This document shows, in pieces, positions 1-6,581 of a DNA stretch of 7,386 bases (the stretch's first letter is position 1; every line of letters starts with the position of its first letter). Below the pieces are notes generated by a model. It was not told the DNA's origin and searched no databases. It saw only the letters and a list, made by a program, of their open reading frames with translations. The stretch is from an uncultured Pseudomonas sp. (GTDB taxonomy: Bacteria; Pseudomonadota; Gammaproteobacteria; Pseudomonadales; Pseudomonadaceae), in the NCBI GenBank assembly GCA_937863915.1, contig CALMID010000351.1:1-7386 (forward strand), read 5' to 3'. The position numbers and the translations under genes are program-made.

Positions 1-823
1 GCATGCCGAACTTCGGTGCTTCCGGTACGCGTACCGGCTGCCCATGCAACCAGTAGTAGGCGCTGTGCTCCGAGAGCTGTACCAGCGGCCAGTGCAGCAA
101 ACCCGCATCCGCCGGCAGGAGAAACGCATCCAGCGCTTCCGAACCACCCTCGGCATGGGCTTTTTCCAGCGTTTCCAGGCTGATGGCCTGGGCCAACACA
201 AAAGGCCCCGCCTGGGTGCGCCGCAATTGCGCCACATGAGCACCACAGCCCAGCACCTGACCGAGGTCTTCGACCAGGGTGCGAATGTAGGTGCCTTTGC
301 TACAGGCTACCTCGAGCGTCGCCAGTGGCGGCTCGAAGGCCTCTACCTCAAGGCGCGATATAGTAACAGATCGCGCCTCGCGCTCCACTACCTCTCCCGC
401 CCGCGCCAGCTTGTACAGCGGCTGACCATCCTTCTTCAACGCCGAGTACATGGGCGGTATCTGTTTGATATCACCACGAAAACCCACCAGCGCCTGCTCC
501 AGCTCGGAGCGACCAACGGTCACCTCGCGGCGCTCAAGGACATCGCCTTCGGCATCCCCGGTAGTGGTGGTCACACCCAGCTGCGCCACGGTGCGATAGC
601 CCTTGTCGGCATCCAGCAGGTACTGGGAGTACTTGGTTGCCTCGCCGAAACACAACGGCAAAACGCCGGTGGCGAGCGGATCGAGACTGCCGGTATGGCC
701 GGCCTTTTCGGCATTGAGCAGCCAGCGCACCTTTTGCAGCGCCTGATTGGAGCTCATGCCCAGCGGCTTGTCGAACACCAGAATGCCGTTGACTGCACGG
801 CGAATACGTTTGACCTGGGCCAC
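1..823 (-). CDS. truB: tRNA pseudouridine(55) synthase TruB, 3' end cut off by window
   Basis: TruB converts U55 in the T loop of most tRNAs to pseudouridine and also helps tRNA fold. The minus-strand frame opens with GTG at 823 (product begins MAQVKRIRR) and stays open to the window edge, giving 274 codons of a family that is usually about 300-315 residues, so only the C-terminal end is missing. The catalytic motif [14 protein letters not shown] is intact with Asp48. Tyr76 (DKGYRT) is the residue that stacks on the flipped uridine, and the KGTYIRTL motif carries Tyr179 and Arg181; this numbering equals that of E. coli TruB. The part after about residue 245 would be the start of the C-terminal PUA-like domain. 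The GTG is chosen because a GAGGA Shine-Dalgarno lies 6 nt upstream and homologues begin at the same point. It starts 2 nt after the rbfA stop, so translation is probably coupled. rpsO would be expected next but lies outside the window. Confidence 0.96.
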   Translation of the reverse strand, partial: MAQVKRIRRAVNGILVFDKPLGMSSNQALQKVRWLLNAEKAGHTGSLDPLATGVLPLCFGEATKYSQYLLDADKGYRTVAQLGVTTTTGDAEGDVLERREVTVGRSELEQALVGFRGDIKQIPPMYSALKKDGQPLYKLARAGEVVEREARSVTISRLEVEAFEPPLATLEVACSKGTYIRTLVEDLGQVLGCGAHVAQLRRTQAGPFVLAQAISLETLEKAHAEGGSEALDAFLLPADAGLLHWPLVQLSEHSAYYWLHGQPVRVPEAPKFGM

Positions 824-825
824 GC

Positions 826-1209
826 TCAGTCCTCGTCCTGCTGCTTGCGACGATCCTCGGCCAGGGCCTGGTCGATCAGAGCGGACAGGTGTGCACCACG
901 AGAGATGCTCTCGTCGTAGTGGAAGTGGATCTGCGGCACGCTGCGCAGCTTCATCACCTTGCCCAACAGCATGCGCAGGTAACCGGACGCATCGTTGAGG
1001 ATATGCAGGTTGCCACGCACCTTGTCCGCGTCGGTATCGCCCATCAGGGTGATGAACACCTTGGCATGGCCCAGGTCACGACTGACCTCGACGGCGGTGA
1101 TGGTGACGAAGCCCAGGCGCGGATCTCTGACTTCCCGCGGAATCAGCACGGCCAGCTCTTTCTGCATCTGGTCACCGATGCGCTGGGTGCGACTGTAATC
1201 TTTTGCCAT
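826..1209 (-). CDS. rbfA: 30S ribosome-binding factor RbfA
   Basis: RbfA is a small cytoplasmic assembly factor that binds the 30S subunit near the 5' end of 16S rRNA (helix 1 region). It is needed for late maturation of the subunit and for growth in the cold. The 127-residue product has the usual length. It carries the family signatures: an N-terminal helix with [12 protein letters not shown] (about 8-19), the segment [13 protein letters not shown] (about 26-38), and the RbfA-type KH helix with an Ala-x-Gly kink in NDASGYLR (AxG at 74-76). The C-terminal tail is short, charged and probably disordered ([10 protein letters not shown]). The ATG at 1209 has a GAGG about 9 nt upstream. It follows infB after a 79-nt gap that contains a strong hairpin, and it is followed by truB after 2 nt. 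The role comes from family knowledge; the assignment is secure. Confidence 0.97.
   Translation of the reverse strand: MAKDYSRTQRIGDQMQKELAVLIPREVRDPRLGFVTITAVEVSRDLGHAKVFITLMGDTDADKVRGNLHILNDASGYLRMLLGKVMKLRSVPQIHFHYDESISRGAHLSALIDQALAEDRRKQQDED
830..834 (-). promoter_or_regulatory. ribosome binding site for truB, inside the rbfA 3' end
   Basis: The minus strand reads GAGGA, followed by a 6-nt spacer and then GTG. The site lies within the last codons of rbfA and overlaps no other start candidate. It decides the GTG start of truB and fits translational coupling with rbfA. Confidence 0.75.
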
Positions 1210-1234
1210 TTTCCTTTACCTCATAAGCGGCAAA

Positions 1235-1267
1235 CGCCCGGCTCCGCAAACAGAGCGGAGCCGGGCG
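1235..1267 (-). other. perfect 13-bp hairpin between infB and rbfA
   Basis: The arms at 1235-1247 and 1255-1267 are exact reverse complements (13 of 13, nearly all G:C) around a 7-nt loop. On the transcribed strand the hairpin begins about 21 nt after the infB stop and is followed by only three T residues, then mixed sequence. It therefore lacks the U tract of a normal intrinsic terminator. Possible roles are a partial terminator, a barrier to 3' exonucleases protecting the infB message, or a processing site that sets rbfA-truB levels apart from infB. The structure is read directly; the roles are inference. Confidence 0.7.
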
Positions 1268-1288
1268 CTGCAGGGCGAACGGGCAACC

Positions 1289-3784
1289 TTACAGGCTGCG
1301 CGCCACCTGGACTTTCTCGAACACTTCGATCTTGTCGCCGACCTTGACGTCGTTGTAGCTCTTCACCGCGATACCGCACTCCATGCCGGCCCGCACTTCG
1401 GACATGTCGTCCTTGAAGCGGCGCAGGGATTCCAGTTCGCCCTCGAAGATCACCACGTCGTCACGCAGCACACGGATCGGACGATTACGGTGCACAACAC
1501 CCTCGACCACCATGCAACCGGCGACCGCGCCGAACTTCGGCGAGCGGAACACGTCACGCACTTCGGCGATACCCAGGATGTTCTCGCGTACATCGCTGCC
1601 AAGCATGCCGGTCAGGGCCTTCTTGACGTCTTCGATGATGTCGTAGATCACGTTGTAATAACGCATGTCCAGGCCTTCGGCCTCGACGATCTTGCGCGCA
1701 CCGGCGTCTGCACGCACGTTGAAGCCGAACAGCACCGCGTTGGCGGCCAGTGCCAGGTTGGCATCGGACTCGGTGATACCACCTACGCCACCACCGACCA
1801 CGCTAACCTGCACTTCGTCGTTGCCCAGGCCGCTGAGCGAGCCCTGCAGTGCTTCCAGCGAGCCACGGACGTCGGATTTGAGGACGATGTTGAGCGTCTT
1901 CTTCTCTTCCTGGCCCATGTTCTCGAAGATGTTTTCCAGCTTGCCGGCATGCGCGCGAGCCAGTTTCACTTCGCGGAACTTGCCTTGACGGAACAGGGCC
2001 ACTTCACGGGCCTTCTTCTCGTCGGCAACCACGGTCATGTCGTCGCCCGCTTCCGGGGTGCCGTCCAGACCGAGAATCTCGACCGGAATCGACGGGCCGG
2101 CTTCCTTGATCGGCTTGCCGTTCTCGTCAAGCATGGCACGTACACGACCATAGTTGACGCCGACCAGGACCATGTCGCCCTGACGCAGAGTACCGTCCTG
2201 AACCAGCACGGTGGCTACCGGGCCGCGGCCCTTGTCCAGACGGGACTCGACGACCACGCCACGGCCAGGAGCCGACGGGGTGGCCTTGAGTTCGAGTACT
2301 TCGGCCTGCAGCAGCACGGCTTCTAGCAGTTCGTCGACGCCGGTACCCATCTTGGCGGAGACGTGAACGAACGGCGCATCGCCGCCCCACTCTTCCGGAA
2401 TAACGTCCAGAGCGGCCAGACCGTTCTTGATGTTGTCCGGGTTGGCATCGGGCTTGTCGATCTTGTTGACCGCGACCACGATCGGCACGCCAGCGGCTTT
2501 CGCATGCTGCACGGCTTCCTGAGTCTGCGGCATCACGCCGTCGTCCGCCGCCACCACGAGGATGACGATGTCGGTCGCCTTGGCACCACGGGCACGCATC
2601 TGGGTAAACGCGGCGTGACCCGGGGTATCGAGGAAGGTGACCATGCCGCGATCGGTTTCGACGTGGTAGGCACCAATGTGCTGGGTGATGCCGCCTGCCT
2701 CACCGGCCGCCACCTTGGCGCGGCGGATGTAGTCGAGCAGCGAAGTCTTGCCGTGGTCAACGTGACCCATCACGGTCACTACCGGCGCACGAGACAATGC
2801 CTCGCCTTCGAACTTCAGCGACTCGGCCAGTTGTTCTTCCAGGGCGTTCTCGCTGACCAGCTTGACCTTGTGACCAAACTCTTCAGCCACCAGTTGGGCA
2901 GTTTCCTGATCCAGCACCTGGTTGATGGTCACTGGCGTGCCCAGCTTGAACATGAACTTGACGATTTCCGCGCCCTTGATCGCCATCTGCGACGCCAGCT
3001 CGGCAACGGTAATGGTTTCGCCAATGTTGATATCACGCACGATGGGCCCCGTTGGGCTCTGGAACCCATGTTGATTGCGCTTCTTCAGCTTGGACTTGCC
3101 ACCACGACCACCACGGCGGAAACCATCGGTCTCCTCGTCGGTGCTTCGTGGAGCAACGCGCGGTGCCGGAACCTTCTCTTTCTCTTTGACAGAAGGACGG
3201 TGGGCCGTGTGCTTGCGATCGCGACGCTCATCCTCATCACGAGTCGGCGCCGGACGATCCGGTACGCGGCGGACTTCTTCCTTCTTGCGGTCATCCAGCG
3301 GAGCGGCAGCAACCGCCTCAACGACAGGAGTGACCGGCGCAGCAGCAGGAGCAGCACCGGCAGGCGCCTGAGCCTGACGGCTTGCCGCCTCGGCAGCCTG
3401 CTTCTTGGCTTCTTCGACAGCCTTCTGGCGCGCCGCTTCCTCGGCAGCCTGCTGCTCGGCCAGCTCGCGCAGGCGATCGGCTTCCAGCTCTTCCGGGCTG
3501 CGCTTGACGTAGGTTTTCTTCTTGCGCACTTCAACGCTGACCGTCTTGCTACCCGCGACTCTCAGGGTCGTGGTGGTCTTGCGCTGCAGGGTAATCTTGC
3601 GCGGCTCTTCGACTTTCTCGCCGTGGCTACCTTTGAGGTAGGCCAGCAGAGCCTGCTTCTCGTTATCGGTCACAACCTGGTCGGCGCTGGAATGCGACAG
3701 ACCGGCCTCGCGCATCTGCTGCAGCAGGCGCTCTACCGGCGTATCGACCACTTGGGCCAGTTCTTTCACTGTGACTTGCGTCAT
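1289..3784 (-). CDS. infB: translation initiation factor IF-2
   Basis: IF2 is the GTPase that places fMet-tRNA on the 30S subunit and promotes 50S joining. The 831-residue product has the length of Pseudomonas IF2. Domains in order: an N-terminal IF2_N winged-helix module (1-50); a charged Ala/Glu/Lys/Arg-rich linker (about 60-245) with a probable helical or coiled segment at 95-140 and an Ala/Pro-rich stretch at 139-162; a second IF2_N-type module (about 254-306); then the G domain. In the G domain, G1 is GHVDHGKT (340-347), G2 has Thr367, G3 is DTPGH (386-390) with the catalytic His390, G4 is NKID (440-443) and G5 is SAK (476-478). The rest is domain II, domain III and the C-terminal fMet-tRNA-binding domain. 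All GTPase motifs are intact. The ATG at 3784 has a GAGGAGAG ribosome site upstream. It lies 27 nt after nusA, so the two are almost certainly cotranscribed. Confidence 0.98.
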   Translation of the reverse strand: MTQVTVKELAQVVDTPVERLLQQMREAGLSHSSADQVVTDNEKQALLAYLKGSHGEKVEEPRKITLQRKTTTTLRVAGSKTVSVEVRKKKTYVKRSPEELEADRLRELAEQQAAEEAARQKAVEEAKKQAAEAASRQAQAPAGAAPAAAPVTPVVEAVAAAPLDDRKKEEVRRVPDRPAPTRDEDERRDRKHTAHRPSVKEKEKVPAPRVAPRSTDEETDGFRRGGRGGKSKLKKRNQHGFQSPTGPIVRDINIGETITVAELASQMAIKGAEIVKFMFKLGTPVTINQVLDQETAQLVAEEFGHKVKLVSENALEEQLAESLKFEGEALSRAPVVTVMGHVDHGKTSLLDYIRRAKVAAGEAGGITQHIGAYHVETDRGMVTFLDTPGHAAFTQMRARGAKATDIVILVVAADDGVMPQTQEAVQHAKAAGVPIVVAVNKIDKPDANPDNIKNGLAALDVIPEEWGGDAPFVHVSAKMGTGVDELLEAVLLQAEVLELKATPSAPGRGVVVESRLDKGRGPVATVLVQDGTLRQGDMVLVGVNYGRVRAMLDENGKPIKEAGPSIPVEILGLDGTPEAGDDMTVVADEKKAREVALFRQGKFREVKLARAHAGKLENIFENMGQEEKKTLNIVLKSDVRGSLEALQGSLSGLGNDEVQVSVVGGGVGGITESDANLALAANAVLFGFNVRADAGARKIVEAEGLDMRYYNVIYDIIEDVKKALTGMLGSDVRENILGIAEVRDVFRSPKFGAVAGCMVVEGVVHRNRPIRVLRDDVVIFEGELESLRRFKDDMSEVRAGMECGIAVKSYNDVKVGDKIEVFEKVQVARSL

Positions 3785-3811
3785 GCACTTCTCTCCTCGG
3801 ACAGCGACCGC

Positions 3812-5293
3812 TTACTCAAACCAGTGAGCGCGGGCTGCCATGATCAGCTTGCCGGCACGCGCTTCATCCATACCGTCGATCACGAGCAGGTCATCAATCG
3901 ACTGCTCCGCCAGGTCCTCACGGGTAATCACACCACGCATGGCCAGCTCTGCAGCCAGCTCGCGGGTCATACCTTCCAGGCTGACGAGATCTTCGGCGGG
4001 ATGGGCATCCGCCAGTTTTTCCTCTGTGGCGATCGCCTTGGTCAGCAAACGATCCTTCGCGCGGGCGCGCAGCTCATTGACGATGTCTTCATCGAAACCA
4101 TCGATATTGAGCATTTCTTCCATCGGCACGTAGGCGATTTCTTCCAGGCTGGTGAAGCCCTCTTCGACCAGCACTTGCGCCAACTCTTCATCCACTTCCA
4201 GTTCATCGATGAACTGCTGGAGGATGTCGCCAGTTTCTTCCTGTTGCTTGGCCTGGATGTCCGCTTCGGTCATCACATTCAGGGTCCAGCCGGTCAGTTG
4301 GCTGGCCAGACGCACGTTCTGACCGCCGCGACCGATGGCCTGGGCCAGGTTGTCCTCGGCAACGGCGATGTCCATGGCATGGGCATCTTCGTCAACGATG
4401 ATGGCAGCGACTTCGGCCGGCGCCATGGCATTGATCACGAACTGCGCAGGGTTGTCGTCCCAAAGCACGATATCCACGCGCTCGCCACCCAGCTCGCCAG
4501 AAACGGCCTGAACACGCGAACCGCGCATACCGATGCAGGCGCCCTGCGGATCGATACGCTTGTCCTTGGAGCGCACGGCAATCTTGGCGCGCGAACCCGG
4601 ATCACGGGCGGCGGCCATCACGTCGATCAGTTGCTCGGCAATTTCCGGCACTTCGATGCGGAACAGCTCAATCAGCATCTGCGGCGCGGTACGCGACAGG
4701 ATCAGTTGCGGGCCGCGATTTTCGCTGCGAATTTCCTTCAGCAGGGCACGCAGACGAGCACCAACGCGGAAGGTTTCACGCGGGATGATGTCTTCGCGAG
4801 CCAGCAGGGCTTCGGCGTTGTTACCCAGATCAACGATGACGTTGTCGCGGGTCACTTTCTTCACGGTACCGGAGATGATGTCGCCGACGCGCTCGCGATA
4901 GGCTTCAACCACCTGGGCACGCTCAGCCTCTCGCACCTTCTGCACGATGACCTGCTTGGCAGTTTGTGCGGCAATGCGACCAAACTCGATGGAGTCGATC
5001 TTCTCTTCGACAACGTCGCCAATCTTGGCGCCGGCCTTGATTTCTTGAGCCTGTTCTACGGTCAGCTGAGCTGCCGGATTTTCCAGGTCATCCTCATCGA
5101 CGACAGCCCAGCAACGGAAGCTCTCGTAGTTGCCGCTGTGGCGGTTGATTTCAACCCGCACTTCGACTTCGTCGTCGTAACGTTTCTTGGTGGCAGTCGC
5201 AAGCGCCAGCTCCAGCGCTTCGAAAATCACACTGGCCGGTACGCCCTTTTCATTGGACACCGACTCTACAACCAGCAGTACTTCTTTACTCAT
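3812..5293 (-). CDS. nusA: transcription termination/antitermination factor NusA
   Basis: NusA binds RNA polymerase and the nascent RNA. It increases pausing and intrinsic termination, and takes part in rRNA and phage antitermination complexes. The 493 residues match the usual gammaproteobacterial length. Domains in order: the N-terminal RNA polymerase-binding domain (about 1-130); the S1 domain (about 135-200, [20 protein letters not shown]); KH1 with GMRG at 255-258; KH2 with GRGG at 321-324, followed by [12 protein letters not shown]; and two C-terminal acidic repeats (about 365-420 and 440-490) ending in ARAHWFE. The C-terminal repeats are the form seen in gammaproteobacteria, where they contact the RNA polymerase alpha subunit. 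The ATG at 5293 has a GAGG about 8 nt upstream. The gene sits between rimP (82-nt gap with hairpins) and infB (27-nt gap). Autoregulation at leader terminators is known for nusA operons elsewhere and is plausible here given the tandem terminators before rimP. Confidence 0.98.
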   Translation of the reverse strand: MSKEVLLVVESVSNEKGVPASVIFEALELALATATKKRYDDEVEVRVEINRHSGNYESFRCWAVVDEDDLENPAAQLTVEQAQEIKAGAKIGDVVEEKIDSIEFGRIAAQTAKQVIVQKVREAERAQVVEAYRERVGDIISGTVKKVTRDNVIVDLGNNAEALLAREDIIPRETFRVGARLRALLKEIRSENRGPQLILSRTAPQMLIELFRIEVPEIAEQLIDVMAAARDPGSRAKIAVRSKDKRIDPQGACIGMRGSRVQAVSGELGGERVDIVLWDDNPAQFVINAMAPAEVAAIIVDEDAHAMDIAVAEDNLAQAIGRGGQNVRLASQLTGWTLNVMTEADIQAKQQEETGDILQQFIDELEVDEELAQVLVEEGFTSLEEIAYVPMEEMLNIDGFDEDIVNELRARAKDRLLTKAIATEEKLADAHPAEDLVSLEGMTRELAAELAMRGVITREDLAEQSIDDLLVIDGMDEARAGKLIMAARAHWFE

Positions 5294-5325
5294 CGTACGC
5301 CTCGCCTATCTCAATCCGTTGGACC

Positions 5326-5374
5326 CGCGGAGTCCGCGCTCTGTGCGTGTTCAGCGCTGGCTGCGGAGCCGCGC
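5326..5374 (-). other. two GC-rich hairpins in the rimP-nusA gap
   Basis: The 82-nt gap between rimP and nusA holds two short dyads. The first on the transcript (5374-5354) pairs GCGC and GGCT with AGCC and GCGC around CCGC, with one bulged A, and starts almost at the rimP stop. The second (5338-5326) is a perfect CGCGG/CCGCG 5-bp stem with a 3-nt loop. Neither is followed by a T run, so they do not look like terminators. They could protect the message or mark a processing point between rimP and nusA. The pairing is visible; any role is inference. Confidence 0.45.
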
Positions 5375-5375
5375 T

Positions 5376-5834
5376 TCAATCAAACCGGGGAATGATGTTG
5401 GCCTTCTCGATGGAGTCGACCGGCAGCAGGTACTCGTGCTCGTCCGCCTGGACAATCACATCCTGCTCCTCGACACCCTTCAGCAGACCCTGAAAGTTGC
5501 GACGCCCTTCAAATGGCGAACGCAGCTTGATCTTCACTTGCTCGCCAGCGTGCTTGGCAAACTGTTCAAGCGTGAACAGCGGCCGATCCATGCCTGGCGA
5601 CGAAACCTCGAGGGTGTACTCGGAACTGATGGGATCTTCCACATCCAGCACACCACTGACCTGACGACTGACTTTTTCGCAGTCATCTACCTGAATGCCA
5701 TTGGCATGATCGATATAGACACGCAGCAATGAATGTCGACCCTGGGAGATGAACTCAACCCCCCAGCACTCATAACCCAGCGCTTCAACGACCGGAGCCA
5801 ACATGGCCTGCAACTGTTCCAGCTTGCTCGACAC
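5376..5834 (-). CDS. rimP: ribosome maturation factor RimP
   Basis: RimP (formerly YhbC/P15A) binds immature 30S subunits early in assembly and helps form the central pseudoknot region with ribosomal proteins S12 and S5. The 152-residue product fits the family (about 150). The N-terminal domain (about 1-75) includes YECWGVEF and [12 protein letters not shown]. The family signature [12 protein letters not shown] spans residues 75-86, and the C-terminal Sm-like domain follows (about 87-150, including ANIIPRF at the end). The start is GTG at 5834: GAGAGG lies 5 nt upstream, the frame matches family N termini, and the nearest upstream ATG (5854-5852) is in another frame. It is the first gene of the rimP-nusA-infB-rbfA-truB group. 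An intrinsic terminator ends only about 25 nt before its start, so transcription reaching it from upstream must read through. Confidence 0.97.
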   Translation of the reverse strand: MSSKLEQLQAMLAPVVEALGYECWGVEFISQGRHSLLRVYIDHANGIQVDDCEKVSRQVSGVLDVEDPISSEYTLEVSSPGMDRPLFTLEQFAKHAGEQVKIKLRSPFEGRRNFQGLLKGVEEQDVIVQADEHEYLLPVDSIEKANIIPRFD

Positions 5835-5839
5835 GTGAA

Positions 5840-5845
5840 CCTCTC
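5840..5845 (-). promoter_or_regulatory. ribosome binding site for rimP
   Basis: The minus strand reads GAGAGG, then a 5-nt spacer, then the GTG start of rimP. The site decides the GTG start over the nearby out-of-frame ATG. It lies about 13 nt beyond the T-rich tail of the preceding terminator, so only read-through RNA would carry it. Confidence 0.75.
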
Positions 5846-5857
5846 GTGCATGCCGTG

Positions 5858-5884
5858 AAAATAAAAAATGGGCGAAACGCCCAT
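5858..5884 (-). terminator. Rho-independent terminator just before rimP (second of two)
   Basis: On the minus strand a 7-bp perfect stem ATGGGCG/CGCCCAT with a TTT loop (5884-5868) is followed by T6-A-T4, one of the clearest intrinsic terminator signatures in the window. It ends about 23 nt before the rimP start codon, so it acts as a leader terminator or attenuator for the rimP operon rather than the end of a coding gene. I see no convincing promoter between it and rimP. Confidence 0.85.
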
Positions 5885-5926
5885 CCCATGTGCCGCCTGC
5901 ATGACGACCAAAACTGTCCAGCTAGC

Positions 5927-5949
5927 AAAAAGCCCCTAAAAAGGGGCTT
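5927..5949 (-). terminator. Rho-independent terminator (first of two) upstream of rimP
   Basis: The minus strand has an 8-bp perfect stem AAGCCCCT/AGGGGCTT with a TTTT loop, running into TTT. It is about 65 nt from the predicted transcription start of the promoter at 6050-6021 and 43 nt before the second terminator. In E. coli the initiator tRNA gene metY at this locus is likewise followed by terminators, so this probably once ended, or in relatives still ends, a tRNA-Met transcript. Confidence 0.85.
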
Positions 5950-6015
5950 CGCGACCACTGGTGCGCGAGCCTGGCCTCCAGAACTGGAGCAACCCTGCAC
6001 CGCAACAAAGCTGAT
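5950..6015 (-). ncRNA. candidate short terminated leader RNA at the metY position
   Basis: From the predicted start site (about 6014) to the first terminator is about 88 nt, flanked by a plausible promoter and a strong terminator. It has no ORF with a ribosome site. It contains a perfect 6-bp dyad CTCCAG/CTGGAG (5989-5976) and a small GCG-ACC/GGT-CGC hairpin (5966-5951). It has no tRNA T arm (no GTTC-type motif), no initiator anticodon arm, and no similarity to an RNA family I recognise. It could be an untranslated leader, a decayed tRNA locus, or a small RNA. Low confidence that it is a functional RNA. Confidence 0.25.
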
Positions 6016-6020
6016 GCGCA

Positions 6021-6050
6021 AGGATACAGCCCCACCGCCCTTTCGGTCAA
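6021..6050 (-). promoter_or_regulatory. candidate sigma70 promoter upstream of the rimP leader
   Basis: The minus strand has TTGACC (-35, 6050-6045) and TATCCT (-10, 6026-6021) separated by 18 nt. The -10 is followed by TTGCGC, a GC-rich discriminator of the sort found at stringently controlled tRNA and rRNA promoters. It lies after the tRNA-Leu dyad and before the two terminators, which is where the promoter of the initiator tRNA/rimP operon is expected. Start-site position and activity are inferred from the motifs alone. Confidence 0.55.
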
Positions 6051-6066
6051 CCTGACGACCAGTAAC

Positions 6067-6095
6067 GACAACGCCCGCATGCAGCGGGCGTTGTC
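6067..6095 (-). terminator. possible tRNA-Leu terminator: 12-bp dyad with weak T tract
   Basis: The arms at 6067-6078 and 6084-6095 are exact 12-bp complements around a 5-nt loop, starting 6 nt after the encoded CCA of tRNA-Leu. On the minus strand the second arm ends in TTGTC and continues GTTACTGG, so the U tract is poor. It most likely ends or trims the tpiA-secG-tRNA-Leu transcript. It could instead serve only as a 3' processing or stabilising structure. Confidence 0.6.
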
Positions 6096-6100
6096 TTGTA

Positions 6101-6186
6101 TGGTACCGAGGAGGGGACTCGAACCCCTACAGCCTATGGCCACTACCACCTCAAGGTAGCGTGTCTACCAATTCCACCACCTCGGC
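6101..6186 (-). tRNA. tRNA-Leu, anticodon GAG
   Basis: The 86-nt gene folds as a class II tRNA. The acceptor stem is GCCGAGG/CCTCGGT (one G-T pair at position 1), the discriminator is A, and CCA is encoded (6103-6101). The anticodon stem-loop is CTACC-TTGAGGT-GGTAG with anticodon GAG at 6152-6150, reading CUC and CUU codons. A long variable arm (TGGCCATAGGCTG region) and a T arm with GGTTCGAGTCC follow. It lies 9 nt downstream of secG with no terminator between them, so it is probably cut out of a tpiA-secG transcript by RNases, or made from a promoter inside secG. The same secG-tRNA-Leu neighbourhood is, as I recall, typical of Pseudomonas. Confidence 0.97.
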
Positions 6187-6195
6187 AAAACCGAC

Positions 6196-6579
6196 TTACT
6201 GCCCCTCTGCGGGAGGGACATCGGAAGCCGCATCAGCCTTCGGCTTTTGCTCTTCCAGAACCGGAACATCAGATGCTGCCGGAACTTCTTGCTTCTGTTC
6301 AAGCACTGCCGGATCCGGCAGGCCCGCACCACTCAACTCGTTAGCTTTCTCTTTAGCAAAGAAAGCTAAACCCAAGCTGGTAATGAAAAATACGGCAGCG
6401 AGTATAGCAGTAAACCGACTCAGAAAGGTAGCAGAACCTTGGCTTCCGAATACAGTTGCCGAAGCACCCGCACCAAAGGATGCACCAGCATCCGCACCTT
6501 TACCCTGCTGCAACAGCACCAGAACCACAAGGCCCAGCGCCATCAGCAGATGAATCACGACTACGACAGTCTCAAGCAT
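6196..6579 (-). CDS. secG: Sec translocon subunit SecG
   Basis: SecG is the small inner-membrane subunit of SecYEG that aids preprotein translocation driven by SecA. The 127-residue product has the expected two membrane helices (about 3-22, [10 protein letters not shown]..., and about 52-73, [14 protein letters not shown]...). Between them is the conserved cytoplasmic loop [17 protein letters not shown]...[13 protein letters not shown]. The tail after about residue 78 is hydrophilic and rich in Ala, Pro, Glu and Asp, and contains the hexapeptide AASDVP twice, encoded by different codons. The ATG at 6579 lies 2 nt after the tpiA stop with AGGA upstream inside tpiA, so translation is probably coupled. 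An unusual 10-bp inverted repeat lies in the codons just after the second helix. The stop is 9 nt from tRNA-Leu. Confidence 0.96.
   Translation of the reverse strand: MLETVVVVIHLLMALGLVVLVLLQQGKGADAGASFGAGASATVFGSQGSATFLSRFTAILAAVFFITSLGLAFFAKEKANELSGAGLPDPAVLEQKQEVPAASDVPVLEEQKPKADAASDVPPAEGQ
6341..6369 (-). repeat. 10-bp perfect inverted repeat inside secG
   Basis: The arms TTAGCTTTCT and AGAAAGCTAA (6341-6350 and 6360-6369) are exact complements around a 9-nt loop. An alternative fold pairs CTTT with AAAG inside the loop, extending an 8-bp outer stem across a 2-nt bulge. It is A/T-rich compared with its surroundings and encodes the residues just after the second membrane helix ([10 protein letters not shown]). 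The pairing is read directly; a function is unknown. Confidence 0.6.
6401..6409 (-). promoter_or_regulatory. candidate extended -10 element inside secG
   Basis: The minus strand reads TGCTATACT, a TGn extended -10 with a 5/6 TATAAT match, about 215 nt before tRNA-Leu. I see no good -35 at 17-18 nt. It could give tRNA-Leu some transcription independent of tpiA, but one motif in coding DNA is weak evidence. Confidence 0.25.
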
Positions 6580-6581
6580 TC

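Noticed and set aside
44..919. A 291-codon plus-strand frame opposite truB
   Set aside because: TruB is unambiguous on the minus strand with all catalytic motifs; the opposite frame runs past truB into rbfA and has no family features.
3035..3335. Possible internal start giving a short IF2 isoform, as in E. coli IF2-beta
   Set aside because: In the linker codons I checked, the valines are GTC, GTT or GTA; the GTG near residue 249 has no good Shine-Dalgarno before it. Nothing in the sequence supports an internal start.
2363..5395. A 1010-codon open frame on the plus strand opposite infB and nusA
   Set aside because: It crosses the infB-nusA junction on the opposite strand, its product resembles no family I know, and long stop-free antisense frames are expected opposite GC-rich genes with strong third-position bias. 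No ribosome site or promoter supports it.
5885..5926. Possible promoter between the two terminators (TTGGTC-17-TGGGAT)
   Set aside because: Each hexamer matches consensus at only three positions, and the start site would fall inside the second terminator.
5950..6015. Degenerate tRNA in the rimP leader, based on a TGCG...CGCACCA pairing
   Set aside because: The ends are only about 47 nt apart, and there is no T arm or anticodon arm, so the resemblance is too thin to call a tRNA pseudogene.
6196..6290. Duplicated AASDVP peptide in the SecG tail as a DNA repeat
   Set aside because: The two copies use different codons and the tail is low complexity in this family, so it is not a recent DNA duplication.
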